Origin: Planctomycetaceae bacterium
GTDB lineage: Bacteria; Planctomycetota; Planctomycetia; Pirellulales; Thermoguttaceae
DNA: 6,102 bases
Direction of reading: 5' to 3'
Assembly: GCA_003509805.1 (NCBI GenBank)
Contig: DOMV01000364.1
Location: 613-6,714 of the forward strand
The notes below the pieces were generated by a model, which was not told where the DNA came from, searched no databases, and saw only the letters and a list, made by a program, of their open reading frames with translations. Positions 1 to 5,774 of the stretch are shown here, piece by piece. Numbering within the stretch: the first letter of the stretch is position 1; every line of letters starts with the position of its first letter. A program made the translations under genes and the position numbers.

Positions 1-31
1 AATACTTGTATTAACAAAAGTTGAGGCACGT

Positions 32-96
32 GAGTGCGGCAGGCAGACTTGACCGAATGTTCGTTTTCATCGCGTTTCCAGTATAACCGAAAATCG
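32..96 (+). repeat. Dispersed repeat, copy A (right-hand part), before tatD
   Basis: This segment shares two anchored blocks with the copy between the protease and nfeD genes. GAGTGCG (32-38) matches 3822-3828, and CGCGTTTCCAGTAT (71-84) matches 3860-3873 with one difference. The spacing between blocks is 32 versus 31 nt, and the sequence between is about half identical. At 1-12 a short inverted repeat (AATAC-TT-GTATT) lies left of these blocks, as a longer palindrome does in the other copy. The element may extend past the left window edge. It ends almost at the tatD start. Confidence 0.5.
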
Positions 97-101
97 TGTC
101 G

Positions 102-1073
102 ATGGGGATTACGGATTTTCACAATCATCTGCAAAATCATCTTTTTTCAGACGACCTGGATGCCGTCCTTGAGCGGGCACAACACGCCGGCGTTACACGA
201 TTTGTGTGTAATGGGACTTCTCCGGACGATTGGCAGGACGTTTTGAAAATTGCCGAAACCCATTCCTGCGTATACCCTTGTATCGGATTGCATCCCTGGT
301 TTGTCGGCGAATCAAAGGATTTGGAGGGTGTTCGACGGTCCATACGACAACTGGAACGATTACTCGGTGATAATCGCCGCCACGAAAATTTATGCCGCAA
401 ACGGCCTGAAACGGTTCCCGCGAAACATCCAACGTTGTGTTATCAAACCGGTGTCGGTGAAATCGGGTTGGATCGTTCGCTTCGCCAGAGAAACGATGCA
501 ATCCAGGAATACGCGTTTACACGACAACTTGACGTTGCCCTGGAACGAGAATTGCCGGTAATGCTTCATTCCGTTCGCAGCGCATCCCGTATGTGGGAAT
601 TGTTGCAAGACAAGTGTCCGAAATTGTTCGTTTTACACAGTTTTGCCGGACCGACGGATATTATTCCGGCCTTCCTTGAATTGGGTGCTTTTTTTTCTTT
701 TTCCGCACTCCTGCTTCGAAACAAAAGCCGAAAAGTAGTAGAGGCGCTTCAAGCGGTGCCGATGAATCGTATCGTTCTCGAAAGTGATTCGCCTGCTTTG
801 CCGCCTTCCAGGCATTTTGGAGAAGATGGTAAAAGAAGCGGGAGGACGCCATGTTCGCTTTTACGGTGTTCCGATGAAACATGGCGAAACGAACCATCGA
901 TCATTCCGCATATTCTGCACAAACTTTCGTTGGTGAAAAAGATAACGGTTGAAGAAGCGGAATGTCAAATAAGGGAAAATGAAGAATCTATTTTCGCTGC
1001 CTGGCCGAAACACGGAGAATCACCGGGAACAATTTGCCCGGATAACCCAAATGGTTGGCTCGGAAGGTCTTAA
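102..1073 (+). CDS. TatD-family metal-dependent hydrolase with an internal insertion
   Basis: Predicted two-metal TIM-barrel hydrolase of the TatD family, whose members are cytoplasmic 3'-5' exonucleases or deoxyribonucleases. Numbering is from the ATG at 102. The metal-ligand motifs are all present in order: DFHNH (H7, H9), GLHPW near 63-67, GVGEIGLD with E120, MLHS with H156, LHSFAG with H179, and ESDSPAL with D229. RNEP near 262 matches the usual late motif. At 323 aa it is longer than the usual roughly 260. Three parts account for this: an extra stretch N91-K108 just before HPTLCYQTGVGEIG, which coincides with a dispersed repeat; a longer loop after ESDSPAL; and a C-terminal tail beyond the normal end near F298. 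That tail is the region overlapping tcdA. The in-frame GTG at 96 (MSMGI...) is an alternative start; no clear ribosome binding site favours either. The exact substrate cannot be told from sequence. Confidence 0.9.
   Translation: MGITDFHNHLQNHLFSDDLDAVLERAQHAGVTRFVCNGTSPDDWQDVLKIAETHSCVYPCIGLHPWFVGESKDLEGVRRSIRQLERLLGDNRRHENLCRKRPETVPAKHPTLCYQTGVGEIGLDRSLRQRNDAIQEYAFTRQLDVALERELPVMLHSVRSASRMWELLQDKCPKLFVLHSFAGPTDIIPAFLELGAFFSFSALLLRNKSRKVVEALQAVPMNRIVLESDSPALPPSRHFGEDGKRSGRTPCSLLRCSDETWRNEPSIIPHILHKLSLVKKITVEEAECQIRENEESIFAAWPKHGESPGTICPDNPNGWLGRS
372..436 (+). repeat. Dispersed repeat, copy T, inside the tatD reading frame
   Basis: Positions 399-424 match 3735-3760 in the protease-nfeD gap at 25 of 26 bases. 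Extended to 429 versus 3765, the match is 28 of 31. Positions 389-397 (TTTATGCCG) match 1954-1962 after tcdA exactly. Positions 423-436 match 3844-3857 at 13 of 14. In the tatD frame it encodes NRRHENLCRKRPETVPAK, which is surplus to the usual TatD fold, followed by the family-like HPTLCYQTGVGEIG. It therefore looks like a repeat that inserted in frame and was tolerated. Confidence 0.6.
847..886. repeat. 9-bp perfect inverted repeat inside tatD
   Basis: CGCCATGTT (847-855) and AACATGGCG (878-886) are exact reverse complements around a 22-nt loop. They lie in the part of tatD that encodes the longer-than-usual loop between ESDSPAL and RNEP. It could be chance, an mRNA hairpin, or the trace of a second small insertion. 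Confidence 0.6.
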
Positions 1074-1794
1074 GCGGCTTCAGGCGGCGACGGTAACCGT
1101 CGTTGGATTGGGCGCCGTCGGTGGATACGCCGTCGAAGCATTGGCTCGAAGCGGGATCGGGCATTTACGGTTGATCGATTACGATATTATCAAACCAAGC
1201 AATATCAATCGGCAAATTTTGGCGCTCTGGTCGAACATCGGACAAAAAAAATGTACCTTGGCGGCGGAACGGGTTTTGGCAATCAATCCTCACTGTCGGG
1301 CCGAGCCACTTGACCTTTTTGTCCATACGGACACGCTCGACATCGTGCTCGGCGGTTCACCCGAATCGCGAACTCGGCAAACCGATCCGGGAATCGTGGT
1401 CGACGCGATCGATTCGCTGAATCCGAAAGTTGAGCTGATATCGGCTCTTGCAACGCGATCCCTCCCTGCCGTATCGTCCATGGGAGCGGCATTACGGACC
1501 GATCCAACACGGTTGCGTATCGGCCCCCTTGCGGAAATAACGCATTGCCGGCTGGCGATGATGCTGCGTAAACGATTACGACGAAGGGGAATAACGCCGA
1601 TACACCCCTGTGTTTATTCTCCGGAACCGGTTCGCGAACTTCAAAAAAAGGCGATTCTGCCCCCGGAATTATCCGAAGAAAACTACTACAACCAAGGCAG
1701 GCGGCGTTCTTCACTCGGCAGCCTGCCCACTCTTACCGGAATTTTCGGGCTTGCCGTTGCCAATACGGTCCTGACGATGATTCTGGAGCGATGA
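979..1794 (+). CDS. tcdA: tRNA threonylcarbamoyladenosine dehydratase (TcdA/CsdL, ThiF/E1-like)
   Basis: E1-like enzyme that, in characterised family members, uses ATP to dehydrate t6A at position 37 of ANN-decoding tRNAs to its cyclic form, in the cytoplasm. Visible features are the ATP-binding loop VVGLGAVGG (about 41-49), an acidic LIDYD (65-69), the adenylation segment SNINRQ with R78, GQKK (88-91), VVDAIDS (140-146), and the C-terminal GSLPTLTGIFGLAVAN typical of the family. There are no CxxC zinc pairs, as expected for TcdA as opposed to ThiF or MoeB. The length of 271 aa is normal. The start at 979 overlaps the tatD 3' end by 95 nt in another frame; it is chosen because the family-typical RITQMVGSEGLKRL lies at residues 21-34, and a later ATG at 1051 would remove part of it. 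A weak purine run (AAGGGA, 971-976) sits very close to the ATG. It is probably co-transcribed with tatD. CsdA/CsdE partners are not in this window. Confidence 0.9.
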   Translation: MKNLFSLPGRNTENHREQFARITQMVGSEGLKRLQAATVTVVGLGAVGGYAVEALARSGIGHLRLIDYDIIKPSNINRQILALWSNIGQKKCTLAAERVLAINPHCRAEPLDLFVHTDTLDIVLGGSPESRTRQTDPGIVVDAIDSLNPKVELISALATRSLPAVSSMGAALRTDPTRLRIGPLAEITHCRLAMMLRKRLRRRGITPIHPCVYSPEPVRELQKKAILPPELSEENYYNQGRRRSSLGSLPTLTGIFGLAVANTVLTMILER

Positions 1795-1841
1795 TGCTGA
1801 CACGAAGGGACGGGAAACATATCCAGGAAAAGGGATACGGC

Positions 1842-1899
1842 AAGTCTTCCGGCTTGGTTTTTGTCCGGTCATCCGGCGTCTGGCAATCTAGGAAGACTT
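1842..1899 (+). terminator. Inverted repeat downstream of tcdA, possible terminator
   Basis: AAGTCTTCC (1842-1850) and GGAAGACTT (1891-1899) are exact reverse complements, 40 nt apart, starting 48 bases after the tcdA stop. The intervening sequence contains a small CCGG-TCAT-CCGG hairpin (1865-1876). Only a short T-run (1898-1901) follows. The position suits the end of the tatD-tcdA transcript, but the large loop and weak T-run make intrinsic termination doubtful; it may simply be a structured 3' end. Confidence 0.3.
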
Positions 1900-1953
1900 T
1901 TCCGCCTAAAACGATCATTATCAAGATGCGGGCGCTAATGCGTCGAAACACAT

Positions 1954-2068
1954 TTTATGCCGAAGCCGGTTGGGGTTTCCGTGAAATTCGCCTGTTTGCC
2001 TTCAGAAAACAAGCGTCCATGTCGTTGGTCTCGGGGCGAATTGCACGGTCTTTCAACCGCGTTTCGTA
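1954..2068 (+). repeat. Dispersed repeat, copy I, in the tcdA-protease gap
   Basis: Five short blocks occur in the same order as in the other copies: TTTATGCCG (1954-1962, as in tatD 389-397); GGTTTCCGTGAAA (1974-1986, two C/T changes from tatD 413-425); TCGCCTG (1988-1994, as 3764-3770); GGCGAA (2035-2040, as 3815-3820); and ACCGCGTTTC (2056-2065, as 3858-3867). The distance between the last two blocks is shorter than in the protease-nfeD copy, so this copy would carry deletions. Individual blocks are short; the case rests on their shared order. Confidence 0.45.
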
Positions 2069-2134
2069 GGACATTGTAATCCCACGAAGTCGTATCGGGT
2101 TTTGATTCGATTTCTTTCGAGACCACCCCAGAGC

Positions 2135-2140
2135 AGGAGA
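2135..2140 (+). promoter_or_regulatory. Ribosome binding site of the HtrA-like protease gene
   Basis: AGGAGA sits five bases before the GTG at 2146. It is the clearest Shine-Dalgarno sequence in the window and decides the start of the protease gene in favour of this GTG. Confidence 0.75.
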
Positions 2141-2145
2141 CAACG

Positions 2146-3693
2146 GTGCCGAGCCGACGCTTCCCCAATAGCCGCCTTACCGTTTCGCGCGCCTGCTTTC
2201 CGTATTCTCGCGGTTTTGCGGCGGCGTTCGTCTCGTGGAAAACGCCCGTGATTTTTTTCACGGTCTTGCTCGTCTTGACGTTGCCTCGCTTTACTCCGGC
2301 ATACTCGCCGCCTGCGACGGTGTCCTTCCAGGACATTTATGAATCCAGTCGCTCCGCCGTCGTCAACATCCAGGGAGACAAGGTCGATGAAACGGAGGGT
2401 GCGTGGGAACCGGGCCGGGGTGCCAAAATGTACAAAGGTATGGGCACGGGCATCATCATCGATCCCCGCGGTTACATCGTCACGAACCATCATGTAATCG
2501 CCGAAATCAGGAAAATCCAGGTTTCGACGCTCGATAAAAAAACGTACACGGCCGTCTTGATCGCAAAAGATCTGGAAACCGATTTGGCCCTCATCAAAAT
2601 CACGCCCGAAACGCCGCTTTCCGTGATAAAAATCGGCCGGGCGTCGTCCGTTCGCGTCTGCGATCCCGTGCTCGCCATCGGCAATCCGTACGGTTACGAT
2701 TACACGGGAACGTGCGGGACCGTGAGCGGCCTGGGACGCGACGTCGAAGTCGACGAGACGCTCGTTTACCGCAACGCGATTCAACTCGACGTCAGCATCA
2801 ACCCCGGAAACTCCGGAGGACCGCTTATCAACGCGGCCGGTGAGATGATCGGGATCAACGTCGCCATCCGCCAAGGGGCTGTCGGGACGGCGTTTGCAAT
2901 GCCCGTCGATCAGGTCGTCGCGGTAGCCGCCAAGTTGATCGGCGAACACACCGCCAAATCGATATGGCACGGACTCGTCGTCGGCCGCCTTGATCGGGAG
3001 TTTTCCGACGAATCAAATCCGACGGAGGGTCTGCTCGTTCTCGATGTCGAGCCGGAAAGTCCCGCCGATTTGGCCGGAATCGAACCGATGGATGTCCTCC
3101 TGAGTATCAATGAAAGCCCTGTGGCAAGCGAGTTGGACTTCCAGAGAGCTTTTATCGGATTGAAGTCGAAATCCGAGCTTTCGTTGGATGTCGTTCGTGA
3201 GGAAGGCGGAGACGCGGATGGCCAAAAGAAGCAACGGCACTTCGTTTTCTCGTTGGCCAACCCCGGATATAATGTCGCCAAATCCAACGGAATGGGCCGT
3301 TCGCGTACCTCCCTGGCCCCGGGCAGCACGCTCAACCGTGCCGACGCCTCGGGAAAAATCGCTTCGCAACAGGGAAACGATCCGGTGTGGGAAACGCTCG
3401 GTTTTCAGGCGACCCCGCTTACAAAAGAAGAGTTTCAACGTCGTTACGCCACGTTTCTCCCCTTGTATCCGGGCGGAGTGGTCGTCAAATCGCTCAAGGC
3501 CGACAGCCCGTTCATGACCGCCGGGGTTCGGGTCGGCGACGTGATTGTCGGAATGCATACGTGGAGCATCGTCTCGCAAAAGAATCTTGTTTTCATGAGC
3601 GAGCAGTGGCCTGATTTCGCGCACCAGGGCAGCATTCGGATTTGGCTCCTTCGCGGCAACAAACACTTTTTTCAGGATATTCCGGTGAAGTAG
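2146..3693 (+). CDS. HtrA/DegP/DegQ-like serine protease with two PDZ domains
   Basis: Envelope serine endoprotease of the HtrA (S1C) family, which degrades misfolded exported proteins. A long basic N-region (1-32) precedes one hydrophobic segment (about 34-46) and a possible cleavage or anchor region ending TPAYS (50-54), so the catalytic part should lie outside the cytoplasmic membrane. The trypsin-like domain (about 60-265) has the full triad: H116 in TNHHV, D146 in ETDLALIK, and S223 in NPGNSGGPL. GMGTG (98-102) and AIGNPYG (177-183) are also family motifs. PDZ1 is about 275-355. A low-complexity linker follows, then PDZ2 about 415-513 with PGGVVVKSL and GDVIVGMHTW. This PDZ2 resembles those of planctomycete proteases I remember. 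The length of 515 aa is normal for two-PDZ HtrA proteins. The start is GTG, supported by AGGAGA five bases upstream. The gene stands alone on its strand after a 351-bp gap, so it probably has its own promoter. Confidence 0.92.
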   Translation: MPSRRFPNSRLTVSRACFPYSRGFAAAFVSWKTPVIFFTVLLVLTLPRFTPAYSPPATVSFQDIYESSRSAVVNIQGDKVDETEGAWEPGRGAKMYKGMGTGIIIDPRGYIVTNHHVIAEIRKIQVSTLDKKTYTAVLIAKDLETDLALIKITPETPLSVIKIGRASSVRVCDPVLAIGNPYGYDYTGTCGTVSGLGRDVEVDETLVYRNAIQLDVSINPGNSGGPLINAAGEMIGINVAIRQGAVGTAFAMPVDQVVAVAAKLIGEHTAKSIWHGLVVGRLDREFSDESNPTEGLLVLDVEPESPADLAGIEPMDVLLSINESPVASELDFQRAFIGLKSKSELSLDVVREEGGDADGQKKQRHFVFSLANPGYNVAKSNGMGRSRTSLAPGSTLNRADASGKIASQQGNDPVWETLGFQATPLTKEEFQRRYATFLPLYPGGVVVKSLKADSPFMTAGVRVGDVIVGMHTWSIVSQKNLVFMSEQWPDFAHQGSIRIWLLRGNKHFFQDIPVK

Positions 3694-3727
3694 GTTGATC
3701 CTCGATTACAGTGCCCGCGGGGGATAG

Positions 3728-3873
3728 GTATTGTAAACGGCCTGAAATGGTTCCCGCGAACAATCGCCTGCCGCTCGAACGAAACGTGCAACAAGATATT
3801 TGCAAATATCTTATGGCGAACGAGTGCGACAACCAGCTTCACCAAACAACCAACGTTACCGCGTTTCCGGTAT
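3728..3873 (+). repeat. Dispersed repeat, copy B (most complete), between protease and nfeD genes
   Basis: This is the longest copy, filling most of the 201-bp gap between two convergent genes. Its left part (3735-3765) matches inside tatD. TCGCCTG (3764-3770), GGCGAA (3815-3820) and ACCGCGTTTC (3858-3867) match the copy after tcdA. GAGTGCG (3822-3828) and CGCGTTTCCGGTAT (3860-3873) match the copy before tatD. A perfect 20-bp palindrome lies in the middle. No transposase or clear terminal inverted repeats or target duplications are visible, so it cannot be named as an insertion sequence; a decayed MITE-like or other non-autonomous repeat is possible. Confidence 0.6.
3793..3812. repeat. Perfect 20-bp palindrome
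   Basis: AAGATATTTGCAAATATCTT reads identically on both strands. It lies between the stops of the convergent protease and nfeD genes, inside repeat copy B. It could fold as an 8-bp stem with a TTGC-type tetraloop or bind a dimeric protein. It is AT-rich and lacks a following T-run, so it is a weak candidate for an intrinsic terminator despite its location. Confidence 0.85.
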
Positions 3874-3894
3874 CATCGTGAAGCCGATGCCGAA

Positions 3895-4473
3895 TCAGGA
3901 AAACGGGTCGTCCACGGTCGGTTCTTCGGTCGGTTCTTCTGCCGCAACGCGACGGCTTGGAAGCGAGGGAACCGTGTCTACGATCCGTGAAGCGCCTTCA
4001 CGCACGATGATATTGATTCCATCGACGCGGACTACGACAACCGCCTTGCCGGGATCGATAGGCATTCCCTCGCTGAGAGCGTCCAGGCGGCGTCCGTCGA
4101 CTTCAACGGTTCCCGAGGGCATCATTCGGCTCTTCGCGACCCCGGCATGGCCGACCAACAACTTGAGTTTTTCACGGTTTTCATCGGGCACAAGCGCGGG
4201 ATCCTCTCCGGGATCGAGCAAAAGGCGACGCCCGATAGACGTGTGCGGCCAAATTTGCAGGAATTTCCACAGAAGCATCGGCACGAGGATCGATAATCCC
4301 GCGACATAGACGATACCGAATAGCGGATCGATGAGAAACGCGAAAGTACCGCTTCCGATTAATGAAAGAAAGGCAAGAAATCCCAGGAGACCGCCCGAAG
4401 GAACGAACAATTCGAGAATAGCGAGTAAAATCGCCAAACCGAGCAACAAGATGGACCAAAGCCACGGTTCCAC
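3895..4473 (-). CDS. NfeD-family membrane protein, short form
   Basis: Small membrane protein with a soluble NfeD C-terminal (OB-fold-like) domain. Family members are often linked to membrane proteases or flotillin-like proteins in membrane quality control; the biochemical role is poorly defined. Three hydrophobic segments are visible at about 4-24, 29-48 and 51-72. ELFVPSGGLLG (21-31) is the classic NfeD signature. The soluble domain spans about 104-158 (LVGHAGVAKSRMMPSGTVEVDGR through VDGINIIVRE). The protein ends in an acidic tail with a doubled EEPT (179-186). There is no ClpP-like protease domain, so this is the short form of 192 aa. The chosen start is a GTG 39 bp after the nadA stop, without a recognisable ribosome binding site; translation may depend on nadA. 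No flotillin gene is adjacent in the visible sequence. Confidence 0.85.
   Translation of the reverse strand: MEPWLWSILLLGLAILLAILELFVPSGGLLGFLAFLSLIGSGTFAFLIDPLFGIVYVAGLSILVPMLLWKFLQIWPHTSIGRRLLLDPGEDPALVPDENREKLKLLVGHAGVAKSRMMPSGTVEVDGRRLDALSEGMPIDPGKAVVVVRVDGINIIVREGASRIVDTVPSLPSRRVAAEEPTEEPTVDDPFS
3916..3939. repeat. 12-bp tandem duplication in the nfeD tail
   Basis: GGTCGGTTCTTC occurs twice back to back without a mismatch. On the coding (-) strand it encodes the doubled EEPT in the acidic C-terminal tail of the NfeD protein. It keeps the frame, so it probably arose by slippage and only changes tail length. Confidence 0.85.
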
Positions 4474-4512
4474 AAGATTGATGATCGAAAAACATCTGTG
4501 ACGTTCGAAATT

Positions 4513-5682
4513 TCAACGGTTTTCTGCAACGACGGTTTGTTTGCAGGCCAGCATTCGTTGAAGGCAAAGGAGCGCGTCCGATGCGATCCGTTCGGGCACC
4601 CGAATGATATTTTCAGGAGCGGAAATCGCGATCATGTCAAGGGAACGGCAAAGTTTTGCGGGAGTGATCCGGTCCATCGTTTCGCAAATCGACGGTTGGG
4701 GGGCCAGGTTCAGGATCGTTTTATCCGGGTATGTCTTTGCCAAACGTTCAACCAATCGAAATTCGGTTCCAACCGCCCAGATCGATCCGGGAGCGGAACG
4801 GGCAATCGTATCGATAATGAAACTCGTCGAACCGTTTTCATCCGCTTTTTCGACAATTTCTCTGGAACACTCCGGGTGGACGATCACACGTACCCCGGGA
4901 TGCCCGGCACGCACGGCGTCGATTTGTCCCGGTTCAAACCGCCGATGTACATGACAAAAACCGTTCCAAAGAATGATCCGGCAGCGTTTCAGCGCCTCGA
5001 TGTCGGCTTCGGCTAGCTCCATGCCCGGCGTCCAGAGAAAATGCTCCTCTTTGGGAATTCCCATGGCAATGGCCGTATTACAGCCCAAATGCCGATCGGG
5101 AACGAATAAAACACGTCCGTTATTTCCATTCCGTTCAAAAGCCCGACGAAGCACGGCCGCCGCGTTCGAGGAGGTGCATGACAGGCCGCCGTTATACCCG
5201 CAAAACGCTTTGATTTCAGCAGTCGAATTGACATAGGTGATCGGAACAAGCACATCGGGATCGATAAAATCACTCAATCGCACCCAGGCGTCACGTACCT
5301 GTTCCGCCGTCGCCATTTCCGCCATGGGGCACCCGGCTTTTACATCCGGAAGAACGACGGGAACGAATTCCGGAACTTTTGCCGCGAGTCGATGCTCTCG
5401 TTTTCGTTGCGTATTGAGCAGGATATCCGCCGTTTCCGCCATGAAATGGACCCCGCAAAAAACGATTGCCCGGCAAGCGGTACTTTCGGCAGCAGCTTCG
5501 GAAAGTTGAAAACTGTCGCCCCGAAGATCGCAATGCCGGAGAATTGCCTCTTTCTGATAATGGTGTCCGAGAATCAGCAATTCGTCGCCGAGGCGTCGGC
5601 GCAGCGCATCGATTCTTGTTGCCAGGGCTTCCGGAGCCATGGTCTCGTATTCGTCCAAACTCAAGAGCGGTGTTGCCGACAT
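4513..5682 (-). CDS. nadA: Quinolinate synthase NadA
   Basis: Cytoplasmic [4Fe-4S] enzyme that condenses iminoaspartate (from NadB) with dihydroxyacetone phosphate to quinolinate, in de novo NAD biosynthesis. Motifs include ILGHHYQ (37-43), GDSFQLSEAA (55-64), FCGVHFMAETADIL (75-88), YVNSTAEIKAFCG (150-162), CTSSNA (169-174), PDRHLG (195-200), HPECSREIVEKAD (269-281) and AVGTEFRLVERLAK (303-316). The three expected cluster cysteines are C118 (GCPMAEMA), C243 (GFCHVH) and C333 (SICETM). At 389 aa it is longer than the roughly 300-residue minimal form; much of the excess lies between C118 and C243. The ATG at 5680-5682 is forced, because an in-frame TGA lies ten codons upstream with no other ATG, GTG or TTG between. 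No ribosome binding site is obvious. nadB and nadC are not in the window. It follows the upstream gene by 92 bp and precedes nfeD by 39 bp, which suggests an operon. Confidence 0.96.
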   Translation of the reverse strand: MSATPLLSLDEYETMAPEALATRIDALRRRLGDELLILGHHYQKEAILRHCDLRGDSFQLSEAAAESTACRAIVFCGVHFMAETADILLNTQRKREHRLAAKVPEFVPVVLPDVKAGCPMAEMATAEQVRDAWVRLSDFIDPDVLVPITYVNSTAEIKAFCGYNGGLSCTSSNAAAVLRRAFERNGNNGRVLFVPDRHLGCNTAIAMGIPKEEHFLWTPGMELAEADIEALKRCRIILWNGFCHVHRRFEPGQIDAVRAGHPGVRVIVHPECSREIVEKADENGSTSFIIDTIARSAPGSIWAVGTEFRLVERLAKTYPDKTILNLAPQPSICETMDRITPAKLCRSLDMIAISAPENIIRVPERIASDALLCLQRMLACKQTVVAENR

Positions 5683-5774
5683 CGAAATGATATTGTTCGC
5701 CGATTTTCAAACTGGAAACAGGGCATGTCGATCTCCAGGCTGACAATCGAAGGTCTCTTCAGTTGATCCGTCAT

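Larger units (their letters stand above)
1795..2145. other. 351-bp gap between tcdA and the protease gene, no supported gene
   Basis: The gap holds the inverted repeat after tcdA (1842-1899), repeat copy I (1954-2068) and the protease ribosome binding site. A 92-codon frame starts with an ATG overlapping the tcdA stop (1791-2069), but it has no recognisable motif and its second half lies in the repeat, so I do not call it a gene. A weak sigma-70-like pair, TTTCAA (2051-2056) and TGTAAT (2075-2080) spaced by 18, could be the protease promoter; this is a guess from pattern alone. Confidence 0.5.

Noticed and set aside
1791..2069. A 92-codon + strand frame whose ATG overlaps the tcdA stop codon, suggesting a third operon gene
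   Set aside because: No motif, a random-looking composition, no ribosome binding site, and its second half lies in the dispersed repeat. The overlap with the stop can arise by chance.
2053..2970. A 305-codon - strand frame opposite the protease gene
   Set aside because: It is antisense to a serine protease with a full catalytic triad; the Asp/Arg-rich translation is a codon-bias shadow.
3711..3718. CCCGCGGG just after the protease stop, as part of a terminator
   Set aside because: It is only an 8-base palindrome without a loop of useful size and without a T-run on either strand.
3800..4309. A 169-codon + strand frame opposite nfeD
   Set aside because: It is antisense to a clear NfeD protein and has low-complexity Ser/Thr/Arg content typical of a shadow frame.
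5661..5774. A 37-codon - strand frame (MTDQLKRPSIVSLEIDMPC...) between the Pro-rich gene and nadA, overlapping the nadA start by 22 nt, possibly a leader peptide
   Set aside because: No ribosome binding site and no recognisable attenuator signal, and the end runs through nadA coding sequence in another frame. Too short to support as a gene.
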